A stretch of DNA of 64,000 nucleotides from Hippopus hippopus (lineage: Eukaryota > Mollusca > Bivalvia > Cardiida > Cardiidae). How positions within the stretch are numbered: the stretch's first letter is position 1; each line of letters begins with the position of its first letter. Under the pieces are notes generated by a model. It was given only the letters and a program-made list of their open reading frames with translations, was not told the DNA's origin and did no database searches. This document shows, piece by piece, positions 51,655 through 60,724 of the stretch. The stretch spans positions 4,654,132 through 4,718,131 of the forward strand of contig OX328103.1 of NCBI GenBank assembly GCA_946811185.2. Direction: 5' to 3'. The position numbers and the translations under genes were made by a program.

Positions 51655-52045
51655 CGTTAGCATTTCTCATACGTCTCCCGCGGTCATTTATTCCCCAACT
51701 TAATCACATTCCTGCGTTTGTTTTGTTTCTTTTTTTGTCTAAAGAAACGCACATTTTCATTGGCTAAACCAACCAGTATTTCTAATACGTCTCCTGGGAT
51801 TGTTTATTTACCAACAATTCTTAAATCACATTCCTACTACATGTATTGTTTTGTTTCTTTTCTGTTGTCTAAAGTAACGCATATTTTCATTGGCTAAATA
51901 ACCCAGTATTTTTAATACGTCTCCTGGGATCATTTATTCACCAACCATTTTTAATTGCATTCCTACTTTTGCTTTCTTTCTTTCTTTTTTGTCTAAAGTA
52001 AAGCACTTTTTCATTGGCTAAACCAACCATTTGATTTAGCCAACT
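51655..52045 (+). repeat. tandem repeat, three units of about 117-129 bp
   Basis: ACGTCTCC recurs at about 51671, 51788 and 51917; each unit has TTTTCATTGGCTAAA. The last unit ends TTTGATTTAGCCAACTAG, half of an H5-like palindrome. Confidence 0.85.
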
Positions 52046-52164
52046 AGAAATTGTGCTGCGTTGAAATTTATCCAAATCTTAATATGTCGATTGCTAATGC
52101 TTACAACTCTGGCGAGTCTAAACTTTGTCGTTTGGTTTAGAGATGTACAATAACAAACAAGCAT

Positions 52165-52384
52165 TTAAGGATAGGGCACCCTAATGAGATTCGTTTAAGA
52201 TCGTCTTTCATCGCCGAAAAACGTACGGATTCGGGTAAGACTCGGGTAATCCATAATCGATTGGCCGATAGACGCTGGTTCCCCGCATCGATTACGGATT
52301 ACCCGAGTCTTAGCCGAATTCGTACGATATTTTGGAGATGAAAACCGATGTTACACGAATCCCATTAGGGTGCCCTATCCTTAA
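52165..52384. mobile_element. TTAA-flanked foldback MITE, copy 2
   Basis: TTAA at 52165-52168 and 52381-52384. The 212-bp element matches 32340-32548 (GGATAGGGCACCCTAATG ends, ACGTACGGATTCGG, ATTGGCCGATAGACGCTGG centre). Confidence 0.9.
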
Positions 52385-53130
52385 GTTAGAAAGGTAGCAT
52401 CGACAGCTTTGAGGTAAGGGTGGTTGACTCGAAAGCCTTAAAGTTAGAGAGCTGGCCTCGAGAGCTTTGAAGTAAGAGAGCTTGCCTTGAAAGCTTTGAA
52501 GAAACAAAGCTGGCGTCAAGAGTTCTGAAGAAAAGAGCTCGCATCAAGGGTTTTAAAATTGGAAAGTTCGTCTGGAGAGCTTAGAAGCAAGGGTTCGCCC
52601 CAAAAGTGTTGGAGTAAGCTTGTTTCGAGAGCTTAGAAGCTAGAAAGCTCGCCTCGAGAACTTAGAAGTAAGACAGATCGCCGCGAGAGCTTCGAAGTAA
52701 GAGAGCTTGCATGGACAGCTTTTAACCAGAGAGCTCATATCAAGAGCTTTGAAGCTTGAGAGCTCGCATTGAGAACTTAGAAGTTAGAGAGTTCATATTG
52801 AGTGCTTTGAAGGTATAGAGTTCATATCGAGAGCCTTGAAGCTAGAGAGCTCATATAGTGTACTTTGAAGTTAGTGAGCTCTTATCGAGAGTTTTGAAGT
52901 TAGGGAGCTGATATAGAGAGATTTGAAGTTAGAGAGCTCACATCGAGAGTTTTGAAGTTAGTGAGCTCATATCGAGGGCTTTGAAGTTAGACAGCTCATA
53001 TCGAGAGCTTTAAAGTTAGAGAGCTCAAATCGAGGGCTTTGAAGTTAGACATTTCATATCGAGGGCTTTGAAATTAAAGAGCTCATATCGAGAGCTTTGA
53101 AGTTAGAGAGCTCATATCGAGAGCGTATGG
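52385..53130 (+). repeat. 29-bp minisatellite, about 25 units
   Basis: Unit: GAGAGCTCATATCGAGAG then CTTTGAAGTTA. Units near 52400-52700 are divergent (AGCTTGCCTTGAAAGC, GGCTGGCGTC); those from about 52840 to 53130 are nearly identical. Confidence 0.92.
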
Positions 53131-53293
53131 TCGCATTGAGGGCGGAATATCGTATTTCATCTCATGACCTAAACTATGTACATAACAGATTACTCTCTGA
53201 AAAAAAAAAACATGTAGTACGTATAACTATGCAGACATTCTTGTGAAGTACGGATGAACAAGATAAGTTTAGACTTGATCCAGGAATGCAAAA

Positions 53294-53422
53294 AACCTTT
53301 AGAACACAATTCGAGTTTTAACGACCTTGAAGAAAAAGGCTTTTGTAAACATTTTGGGAAAAAGAGAAAAAGTTGGTAGCAAACTCAAGTTTATACTACC
53401 GTGAGGAAGGAGGCTTTTGAGA
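53294..53422 (+). repeat. two H1 L-half fragments in tandem
   Basis: 53294-53381 (CCTTTAGAACACAATTCGAG, ACGACCTTGAAG, ending near the apex AAAAAGTTGGTAGC); 53382-53422 repeats CTCAAGTTTATAC...GAGGAAGGAGGCTTTTGAG. Confidence 0.65.
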
Positions 53423-53635
53423 AGTAGGAAAGTTCGCATCTCGTAGACCTTAAGAAAAGTCGAATCTATATAACTAGCAGCCAATTGGTTAAAACGATGA
53501 ACCAAAGAATTTTTGGGATACGCAAGCGAATTTAAAATATCTGTTTACGCTGGCGTGCAGTCGTTACGGTGTAAATGCGCGTTTAGACAGGTTCTCTGTT
53601 TTGAACCTAAGTAGCTAGACTACTTTCTTTTTCAA

Positions 53636-54080
53636 GTAACAAGAAATATCTTTAAAAAAGATAGACGGCGTAAGAGATACTGTCACAGAAAAGAAATATT
53701 GAAACTCTTTTGTGGCTCAATATGAAGTAAAATAATAGAAAATAACCTCACGAGCAATTGCCTCTTTTTCCCTCACTGCTTTTCATTTTTGTTGAAAAGT
53801 AGTATTTGGTTATTGGGTAATGCTTACGAAAATGTTATATTTCCAAATGGCACAAGAAAAGAATCATTCTCTACTACATTAGTTTGCCATGGTATGAATC
53901 AAGGCATCGATTAGCGGTAGCAATGTTTGTAAACAGTGGTTTCATAAATGTACAAGCAAATATGCCAGCAGAGGCCCGCCGAATAAACATGTGGACATTT
54001 TTGACCAATCGCAGATTACCATCTATTTATTCTTTATCAGTGCCAAGAAGTAGGTCAAAAGCCAGCGCATTCAGCTACGC
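53636..54080 (+). repeat. repeat R8, copy b, with about 275 bp extra inside
   Basis: ACAAGAAATATCTTTAAAAAAG, GACGGCGTAA, then about 275 bp absent from copy a, then AAATATGCCAGCAGAGGCCC, TTTTTGACCAATCGC, AAGTAGGTCAAAAGCC. Confidence 0.7.
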
Positions 54081-54337
54081 CGAGAAAAAAAAAAATGAGA
54101 ATTAATTTAGAATGAGAATGTAATTTAGATGGGCGTATAAACGTAGCTGCCAGTATAGATGCCTTTTTACCAAAAAAAGTTATTCAATCTTTGAAATTTA
54201 ATTTTTTATTTTCGATATATTTAGAGATAAATTTGATGTTTTGATGTGCAATTTGTTTACAAAGCTATTTATGTATGCACCTCTCTTCCTGCCTTTTTTG
54301 GGTAAAACTGACCTTTATCTTTCTATTTAACTAAAAT

Positions 54338-54518
54338 GAAATTTTCAAATCGATAGAAAAAAACTTCAATATTGCTATTTCAGATATATGTTTTGGGGAA
54401 TAATATCACTTTATCGGACAGTGTAGGTCAAAGATCAGACTGCACGTTCTGTGCAGTCTGATCTTGATCTACACTGTCCGTAAAGGTCAGTGAGTCGCGC
54501 TTTGTAGCCTAAGCGTTA
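54338..54518 (+). mobile_element. H3 long-form element
   Basis: GAAATTTTCAAATCGATAG, ATTGCTATTTCAG, hairpin 54414-54481, GTCAGTGAGTCGCGC, GCCTAAGCGTTAAA. Confidence 0.8.
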
Positions 54519-54734
54519 AAAGTACTTTATTCGAAATCCTGTCACGTCTGCATATAGATTGAAAGTTTATATCCTAAAATCCTTTCTCACTACCTAGCTA
54601 TAGAGTAATAAATTTTAAAATTTATTAATAGACTTTTAACATCAATAACAAAACAAATTCACTGCATTAGAGAAAATTAAAATCATTGTAGAAAAAGGCG
54701 CACTTGATTGTTCCAAAACTTTTTTATTGTTTAA

Positions 54735-55265
54735 TTTCCATTGTCCCTTTCCCAAATAGCAAATTTTAGACTCTCTCAAATTGAAAGCATTTGCTTGTAT
54801 GGTATGGTGTTTAACGTCGTTTTCAACATTATTTCAGTTATATCGCGGCGGCCAGTGCACCTACCCATACTTTTACCAGTACTCTGCATAATTTTCTTTC
54901 CAAGCCACCGGCTGCTTTCCCACATAACCATCTTCGAAACGATGGTCAGCGGTGGGAAAGGAATGAATCCTGTCACAATGATTATCGTCAATCCAAAAGA
55001 AATTGGCTGATCCAGGGATCGAACCCACGACCCCCTGTTCTCAAGTCCTGCACGCTACCGACTGAGCTACCGGGGCTCGGCGAAAGCATCTGCAGACGAC
55101 AAATCTGAAAGTGGTAAAAATACACTGATGTTTGTTGACAGAGTAGAAAACATTGTGGAAAAGTAGAAAATGCTGGTTACCAGCATTTTCTACTATTTCA
55201 ACAATATTTTCAAAATGCCCCTACCTTAGGGTCGTTGATACTCGGGATCGTGTGCCAGAGGGTTG
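54735..55265 (-). repeat. H1 element split by a SINE1
   Basis: 54735-54794 is the outer R half (CTTTCCCAAATAGCAAATTTTAG); 55082-55265 carries the rest (GCAGACGACAAATCTG, apex AATGCTGGTTACCAGCATT, CGTGTGCCAGAGGGTTGA). Confidence 0.85.
54795..55081 (-). mobile_element. SINE1 inserted in H1, with target duplication
   Basis: GAAAGCATTTGC at 54783-54794 and GAAAGCATCTGC at 55082-55093 flank it. On the minus strand: head CCCCGGTAGCTCAGTCGG, B-box GGGTTCGATCCC, body, 3' AACGACGTTAAACACC. Confidence 0.9.
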
Positions 55266-55489
55266 ATTCGTTTAGAGACGACAAAATTTTAGACTAATCC
55301 ATTTTAACAGCTTGTGCAGACGGTAAAGTAAAAGTGGCTGAAATAATCTTTTTTTCTGAAAGGGTAGAAAACGTTGTGGGAAAAAGGAGAAAATGCTGGT
55401 TACCAGCATTTTCTCCTTTTCCCAAAATGTTTTCAAAAGACCTCTTCTTCCAGGTACTTAAATTCGGGATTATTTGGTAAAGAGTTAAA
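55266..55489 (-). mobile_element. H1 MITE
   Basis: TTCGTTTAGAGACGACAAAATT, clean apex, GGATTATTTGGTAAAGAGTTAA. Confidence 0.85.
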
Positions 55490-55845
55490 TTGCAAGAGAC
55501 CAAAGTACTGTAAGTATCGTATGAGTATCGTAGACTAGACACCCTTCAAAACTGCAACGTGACTGGGTTATGTTAAAAGTCCTCGACCGTCAAGCTATAT
55601 CACCATCGTCTCCTAAAAAGCCCCCAAATTGCATCCTGAAAGAAACTTTAAAAAACATGTTTACTAACAAAATACATGTAGATATCACCGAATTACTGTG
55701 GAAGGAATTTTTACAGCGCAATACTAGTATGTGGGTTTTCAGTGTTGGCTGGAAATTTCCATTCAAAGTACGTTTCACTTTTAACTGTATTTTTCCCAGC
55801 TTGGATAGGATATTTGCGTAATAGAACGCCGGGCGAATAGTTAAA
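55490..55845. other. unassigned stretch with an 83-codon frame
   Basis: An ATG frame at 55570-55821 has ordinary-looking composition but no family I recognise and no exon signals I would trust. Confidence 0.3.
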
Positions 55846-55905
55846 TCATCCGTATCGTCGTTGTCTGCACATGTCATGTTCTTCGAAGATGGAACTGTCT
55901 GCTAA
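55846..55905 (+). repeat. repeat R6 fragment
   Basis: CATGTCATGTTCTTCGAAGAT, ACTGTCTGCTA, preceded by CGTTGTCTGCAC as in R6 copy b. Confidence 0.6.
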
Positions 55906-56057
55906 ACTGGTACCCGTTGTATCTCCCGTAACCGTCCGATAGACAACAGGCAACACCAGATTTATCGAGGGCAGCTATTGGTTTACATATGTACCAAATC
56001 CACCAATCAGACAGCCCGTAACAGAATGGCTTAATTTCTGTTTTAAAATAACCGAGC

Positions 56058-56172
56058 AATATCATTGACTATCATCAATCCTCAGAAAGAAATTGGCCAA
56101 GCTGGGGAATCGAACAAGTAATACCCCTGAATTCAAGCTCTGAGCGCTACCGACTAAGCCACTGGGCTCGGA
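56058..56172 (-). repeat. SINE1 5' head, minus
   Basis: GACTATCATCAATCCTCAG, AAATTGGCCAAGC, inverted B-box GGGAATCGAAC, inverted A-box CTACCGACTAAGCCACTGGG. Confidence 0.75.
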
Positions 56173-56174
56173 AA

Positions 56175-56316
56175 ATTAACTCTTATCAGAAGACAAACTT
56201 TTGACTCGACCAAATTCAAAGCATTTGGGGACGACGAATAGAATGTTGCTGAACTGCTGGAGTTTGTCCTCGAAAGGGCAGGAAACATTGTAGGATATGG
56301 AGAAAATGCTGGTTCA
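56175..56316 (-). repeat. H1 R half ending at the apex
   Basis: TTAACTCTTATCAGAAGACAAAC to GGAGAAAATGCTGGTTCAG. An H3 arm (GCAGTCTGATCTTCATCTACAC, shortened) follows at 56346-56386. Confidence 0.75.
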
Positions 56317-56412
56317 GGGCTGATCGTGGCCAGGAAATTAAGATTTAAAATTGCAGTCTGATCTTCATCTACACAGGCCGCAAGTTTAGCCATGGTTATT
56401 AAAGACGCTTTA

Positions 56413-56550
56413 AGACTTTAACAGTCGACAAGGTTTAGGTCTTGTCCAAATTCAAAGCACTTGCCGACGACAACTTTAGTGTGTCTCAAACGGTGATATT
56501 TGTCTATGAAATAGCAGAAAACAGTGTGGAAAAAGGAGAAAATGCTGCCT
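56413..56550 (-). repeat. H1 R half ending at the apex
   Basis: ACTTTAACAGTCGACAAGG to GGAGAAAATGCTGCC. Confidence 0.75.
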
Positions 56551-56578
56551 AAAACAACCATGATTGTGAAAGGCAATT

Positions 56579-56809
56579 TATCACTTTATACCAGTCGACA
56601 AAATTTAGGTCTCGTCCAAATCCAAAGCCTTTGCAGTCGACAAATTTTGGTGTACCTCAAACGGTTGGATTTATCTTTGAAAGAGCAGAAAACATTGTGG
56701 GAAAAGGAGAAAATGCTGGTTACCAGCATTTTCTCCTTTTGCCACAATGTTTTCAAAAGTCCTCTTCCTCTGGGTCGGTAAAACTCGAGTTTGTTTGGTA
56801 AAGAGTTAA
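56579..56809 (-). mobile_element. H1 MITE
   Basis: ACTTTATACCAGTCGACAAAAT, apex perfect, TTTGTTTGGTAAAGAGTTAA. The AGTCGAC variant is shared with the half element upstream, so the two are related by local duplication. Confidence 0.85.
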
Positions 56810-56947
56810 AAATTTAACAAACAATAGCGCGAAAAACTTAATACGACAGGATGCAGGATTGCAGATTATTGTGACATAGACGTCAGCATAATTTCAATTG
56901 TTTTTTACCCTTCTCATTGCAGTGAGCGGTCCAAAGTAGCTGTTGCG

Positions 56948-57013
56948 GGCGACGAAGATCAAGATCAGACTGCACAGAACGTGCAGTCTGATCTTTGGTC
57001 TTCGTCGTCCGCC
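56948..57013. repeat. H3 hairpin, outer stem replaced on both arms
   Basis: GGGCGACGAAGATCAAGATC and GATCTTTGGTCTTCGTCGTCC. The usual CAGTGTAGATC is CGACGAAGATC on the left and the right arm follows. Confidence 0.88.
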
Positions 57014-57427
57014 ACTTCATTCTAATTTTTAGCTGAAACCTGTTTTTAATCGCGATGTAATTTTAAGTGAGTCCACTAAAATTGACAACGAAATTCAGTT
57101 TATTTTGCGGCTATAAAAGCAAGTTGTTTTTACTGTATTTAAAATACATGTATAAGTAATTTATCATGTTTTTTTTTTATTATTTTTTTTAAAGTCCGAT
57201 CAATTGATGTTTTTAAAAAAGGAAAACATTTGAAAAATATCACAAACAGATAAAAAAAAATATATATATAAATGTAAATAGGCAGGTCTGGACAGAGTAC
57301 CAGATAGATAAATTGCTGATAACGAGCAGTTTCGTTTTTCGGTCTCCAAGATGGATAACTTGCTCATATAAAGAGCAATTTTACCTTGTGACCTTTTCAC
57401 GTTTTAAAACCATTGTTTTGAAAATGT
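57014..57427. other. unassigned A/T-rich stretch
   Basis: T runs and a TATATATATA tract (57258-57269). No homology. Confidence 0.35.
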
Positions 57428-57585
57428 TTATGTGGGAAAGCAGCTAGTAGCTTGAAAAGAATATTGTGCGGAGAAGTGGTAAAAGACACTTCAGGAAAGC
57501 ATGGATAGGTGCACTGGTCGCCGCGATATAACTGAAGTAATGCTGAAAAACGGCGTTTAACACAATACAATCCATCAATCAACGT
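57428..57585 (+). repeat. SINE1 3' part
   Basis: TATGTGGGAAAGCAGCTAG, AAGCATGGATAGGTGCACTGG, TATAACTGAAGTAATGC, AACGGCGTTTAACAC, tail CAATCAATC-like. Confidence 0.8.
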
Positions 57586-57629
57586 TTTATAACATCTTCC
57601 CCAAGCAGATGCATCTAAAATTTGCTTTA

Positions 57630-57775
57630 CCCGTTACTCATCATGCCGAGTTTTAACGACCCTGAGAAATATAGCTTTTAAAACATTGTGAGAAAAGGAG
57701 AAAATGCCAGTGTATTTGTTTCAATTTCGGATGATCGTCTGCAGATGCTTTGAATTTGGAAGAGTCTAAAATTTG
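57630..57775 (+). repeat. H1 element, right stem deleted at the apex
   Basis: CCGAGTTTTAACGACCCTGAG, GGAGAAAATGCCAG joined directly to TGTATTTGTTTCAATTTCGG. Confidence 0.7.
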
Positions 57776-57867
57776 TTAGGTTTGAAACTTGAGGATTGAT
57801 ATGAGGGTACAGGGTTGCAGACGTTTACCCGAGTCCATATTAAACAGACGTTAACTTGAGTTTAACT

Positions 57868-58050
57868 CTTAGGCTATTAAGCGCGACTAACGGACCCTTT
57901 GCGGACAGTGTAGATCAAAATCAGACTGCACAGAACGTGCAGTCTGATCTTGGATCTACACTGTCCTATAAGGAGATATCCCCCGCACCTAAGATACCTT
58001 TGAAATCGCAAAACTTGGGTTTTATTATCGACTTGAAAGTTTTATTTCAC
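57868..58050 (-). mobile_element. H3 long-form element
   Basis: TTTAACTCTTAGGCTATTAAGC, hairpin 57902-57966, then CCTTTGAAATCGCAAAAC and GACTTGAAAGTTTTATTTC. Confidence 0.75.
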
Positions 58051-58194
58051 TTATTTATCAAGATAAGGGTTAATTGTTTACAACCTGTACACTAAATAAT
58101 ATAACTTTAAAACGGATTTTAGTACGTTTTATTGTACTGATTTAAACGTTGCAATTTAAACAAATTTAAAAATTGAATATTTCTCTATAAATAA

Positions 58195-58265
58195 TGGACT
58201 GTGCAGATCAAAGATCAGACTGCATCTTCTGTGATGGTCTAATCTTGATCTACGATATTTGTAAA
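58195..58265. repeat. H3 hairpin, diverged
   Basis: GACTGTGCAGATCAAAGATC against CTAATCTTGATCTACGATA. Confidence 0.65.
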
Positions 58266-58411
58266 ATTGAAAATCATTATTTCTAATTGCTTTTTTTTAT
58301 GTAAGAAGTTTTTTAATTAAATCATGTAAATTTAGGCTAAGCTTTTGAGGACGTAAGGAATGTACATATTTAATTGTTATGCTGACAAGTTTTCTGTTTT
58401 ATGGGTTTACG

Positions 58412-58622
58412 GTTTAAACCTTATAAATTTTAGGCTCGTCCAAATCTGAAGCATTCGCAGACGACAAAATAAATGTGAATCAGACACTAAGAACTGTATT
58501 TAGAAGGGTAGCAAACATCATGGGAAAAGGAGAAAAGGCTGTTTACAAGCATTTTCTCCTTTTCCTGCAATGTTTTCCAAAGCCTTCTTTTTGAAATTAG
58601 GTTAGCAACTTGTGATTTGGTT
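58412..58622 (-). repeat. H1 element
   Basis: AACCTTATAAATTTTAGGCTCG, GCAGACGACAAAATAAATGTG, apex AGGCTGTTTACAAGCATT. Confidence 0.75.
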
Positions 58623-58681
58623 ATTTTGCTATGTTATGTTGACATTTTTTTCTCCGACATAATTAACATCCTTGAAAATTT

Positions 58682-58885
58682 TTAACCTTTACCAAACAAT
58701 CTCAAATCATCTCCCTGCAGGAGATGGCTTTTGAAAACATGACGGGAAAAGGAGAAAATGCTGGTAACCAGCATTTTCTCCTTTTTCCCACCATGATTTT
58801 TATCCTTTCAAATAAGATTTGTTCAGCGATATCACTTTCAAACTTATCGTCTGCAGATGCTATGAATTTGGAAGACAAAATGTAA
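58682..58885 (+). repeat. H1 element
   Basis: TTTAACCTTTACCAAACAATC, apex near 58755-58780; a local CTCCCTGCAGGAG palindrome in the L half. Confidence 0.75.
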
Positions 58886-59090
58886 GACTTTGCCAAATTG
58901 AAAGCATCTGCAGATGGCAAAATAACTGTGACTCAAAGAGTGAAATTTGTCTTGGAAGGATAGAAAACATTGTTTAAAAAGGAGAAAATGCCGGTTATCA
59001 GCATTTTGTCCTTTTTATACGCCCGTCGAAGACGGGACGTATTATGGGATCACCCGTGGCGGGCGGGCGGACGGGCGGGCGGCGTCCCCA

Positions 59091-59690
59091 TTCTTTGTCC
59101 GGAGCATATCTCCAAAACTATGCTAGCTACGGTTATGAAATTTCATGGGTGGATAGATCTCATCAAGGCGGAGTGCAGTGCACAGGAATCATAACTCTTG
59201 CTTCCTTAATTTTTGAGTTATTGCCCTTTGTTGTTTTTCATACTTAAATTTTGTCCGGAGCATATCTCCAAAACTATACTAGCTACGGTTATGAAACTTC
59301 ATGGGTTGATAGATCTCATCAAGGGGGAGTGCAGTGCACAGGAATCATAACTCTTGCTTCCTTAATTTTTGAGTTATTGCCCTTTGTTGTTTTTCATACT
59401 TGAATTTTGTCCGGAGCATATCTCCAAGACTATACTAGCTAAAGTTATGAAACTTCATGGGTGGATAGATCTTATCAAGGGGGAGTGCAGTGCACAGAAA
59501 TCATAACTCTTGCTTACTTAATTTTTGAGTTATTTCCCTTTGTTTATATTCATACTTGAATTTTGTCCAAAGCATATCTCCAAAACTATGGTAGCTACGG
59601 TTATGAAACTTCATGGGTGGATAGATCTCATTAAGGGGGAGTGCAGTGCAAATGAATCATAACTCTTGCTTGCTTAACTTTTGAGTTATT
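59091..59690 (+). repeat. R9 array 1, four units of 156 bp
   Basis: GTCCGGAGCATATCTCC-type starts at 59097, 59253, 59409 and 59565, exactly 156 bp apart. Confidence 0.92.
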
Positions 59691-59769
59691 ATACGCCCGT
59701 CGAAGACGGGACGTATTATTGAATCACCCATGGCGGGCGTGCGGGCGGGTGGGTTGGCAGGCGGCGTCC

Positions 59770-60485
59770 AGTTTTTGTCCGGAGCATAACTTTGTCATCT
59801 CCAGTCCGATTGACTTGAAACTTGGCATGTGTGTTTGTTGCAATAATACGGAGTGCAGTGCGAAAGAACCGTAACTCTACCTCGTGCTGTCTTTGAGTTA
59901 TTTCCCTTTTATCGACATTTTTTTCAGCATTTTCTGCTTGTCCGGAGCATAACTTTGTCATCTCCAGTTCGATTGACTTGAAACTTGGCATGTGTGTTTG
60001 TTGCAATAATACGGAGTGCAGTGCAAAAGAACCATAACTCTACCTCGTGCTGTCTTTGAGTTATTTCCCTTTGATCGTCATTTTTACAGCATTTTCTGCT
60101 TGTCCGGAGCATAACTTTGTCATCTCCAGTCCGATTGACTTGAAACTTGGCATGTGTGTTTGTTGCAATAATACAGATTGCAGTGCAAGAGAACCATAAC
60201 TCTACCTCGTGCTGTCTTTGAGTTATTTCCCTTTGATCGTCATTTTTACAGCATTTTCTGCTTGTCTGGAGCATAATTTTGTCATCTCCAGTCCGATTGA
60301 CTTGAAACTTGGTATGCATGTTTGTTGCAATATTACGGAGTACAGTGCGCAAGAAAAATACCTAGTGCGGATTTTGAGTAATTCCACTTTGATCTTCATT
60401 TTTACAGTATTTCTTGCTTGTCCGGAACGGAACTTTGTCACCTCAAGTCAAATTGACTTGAGACTTGGTAAACATGTTTGTTGCA
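59770..60485 (+). repeat. R9 array 2, five units of about 162 bp
   Basis: CCAGTCCGATTGACTTGAAA-like motif at 59801, 59964, 60126, 60288 and 60444 (steps 163, 162, 162, 156). Shares GTCCGGAGCATA, GAGTGCAGTGC and TTTGAGTTATT with array 1. Confidence 0.92.
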
Positions 60486-60724
60486 TTACCTGCCCTTTAC
60501 GATTATTATACCCCCTTGACAACTGGCGGTGGGACGGGCGTATCTTGCGACAATTTGCCGCTCTTGTTCCAAAATGTTTTCAAAAGCTATCTATCTCAAG
60601 GTCGGTGACTTGTGACTCGGGATTGAGTGGTAACGGGTTATCGGGCACCTGGCAGTATAAGAGTTTGGCCCTTTCAACAATATTTTATTCATTTCACGGA
60701 GACAAGTAAACCTTATTCGATGTG

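Larger units (their letters stand above)
59017..60543. mobile_element. R9: element built of two related tandem arrays, with 11-bp inverted ends
   Basis: Ends ATACGCCCGTC (59017-59027) and GACGGGCGTAT (60533-60543). Each array is headed by ATACGCCCGTCGAAGACGGG (59017 and 59693 region) and a GGCGGGCG-rich leader. No protein homology. Confidence 0.75.
58870..60645 (-). repeat. H1 element split by element R9
   Basis: R half 58870-59016 reaches GCCGGTTATCAGCATTTTGTCC. L half resumes near 60570 (AATGTTTTCAAAAGC, CTCAAGGTCGGTGAC, CGGGATTGAGTGGTAACGGG). Confidence 0.8.

Noticed and set aside
52385..53130. CRISPR-like array
   Set aside because: Units are contiguous with no unique spacers, and the surrounding genome is eukaryotic.
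55570..55821. 83-codon frame that could be a host exon
   Set aside because: No recognisable domain, no related frame nearby, and open frames of this size are expected by chance in 64 kb.
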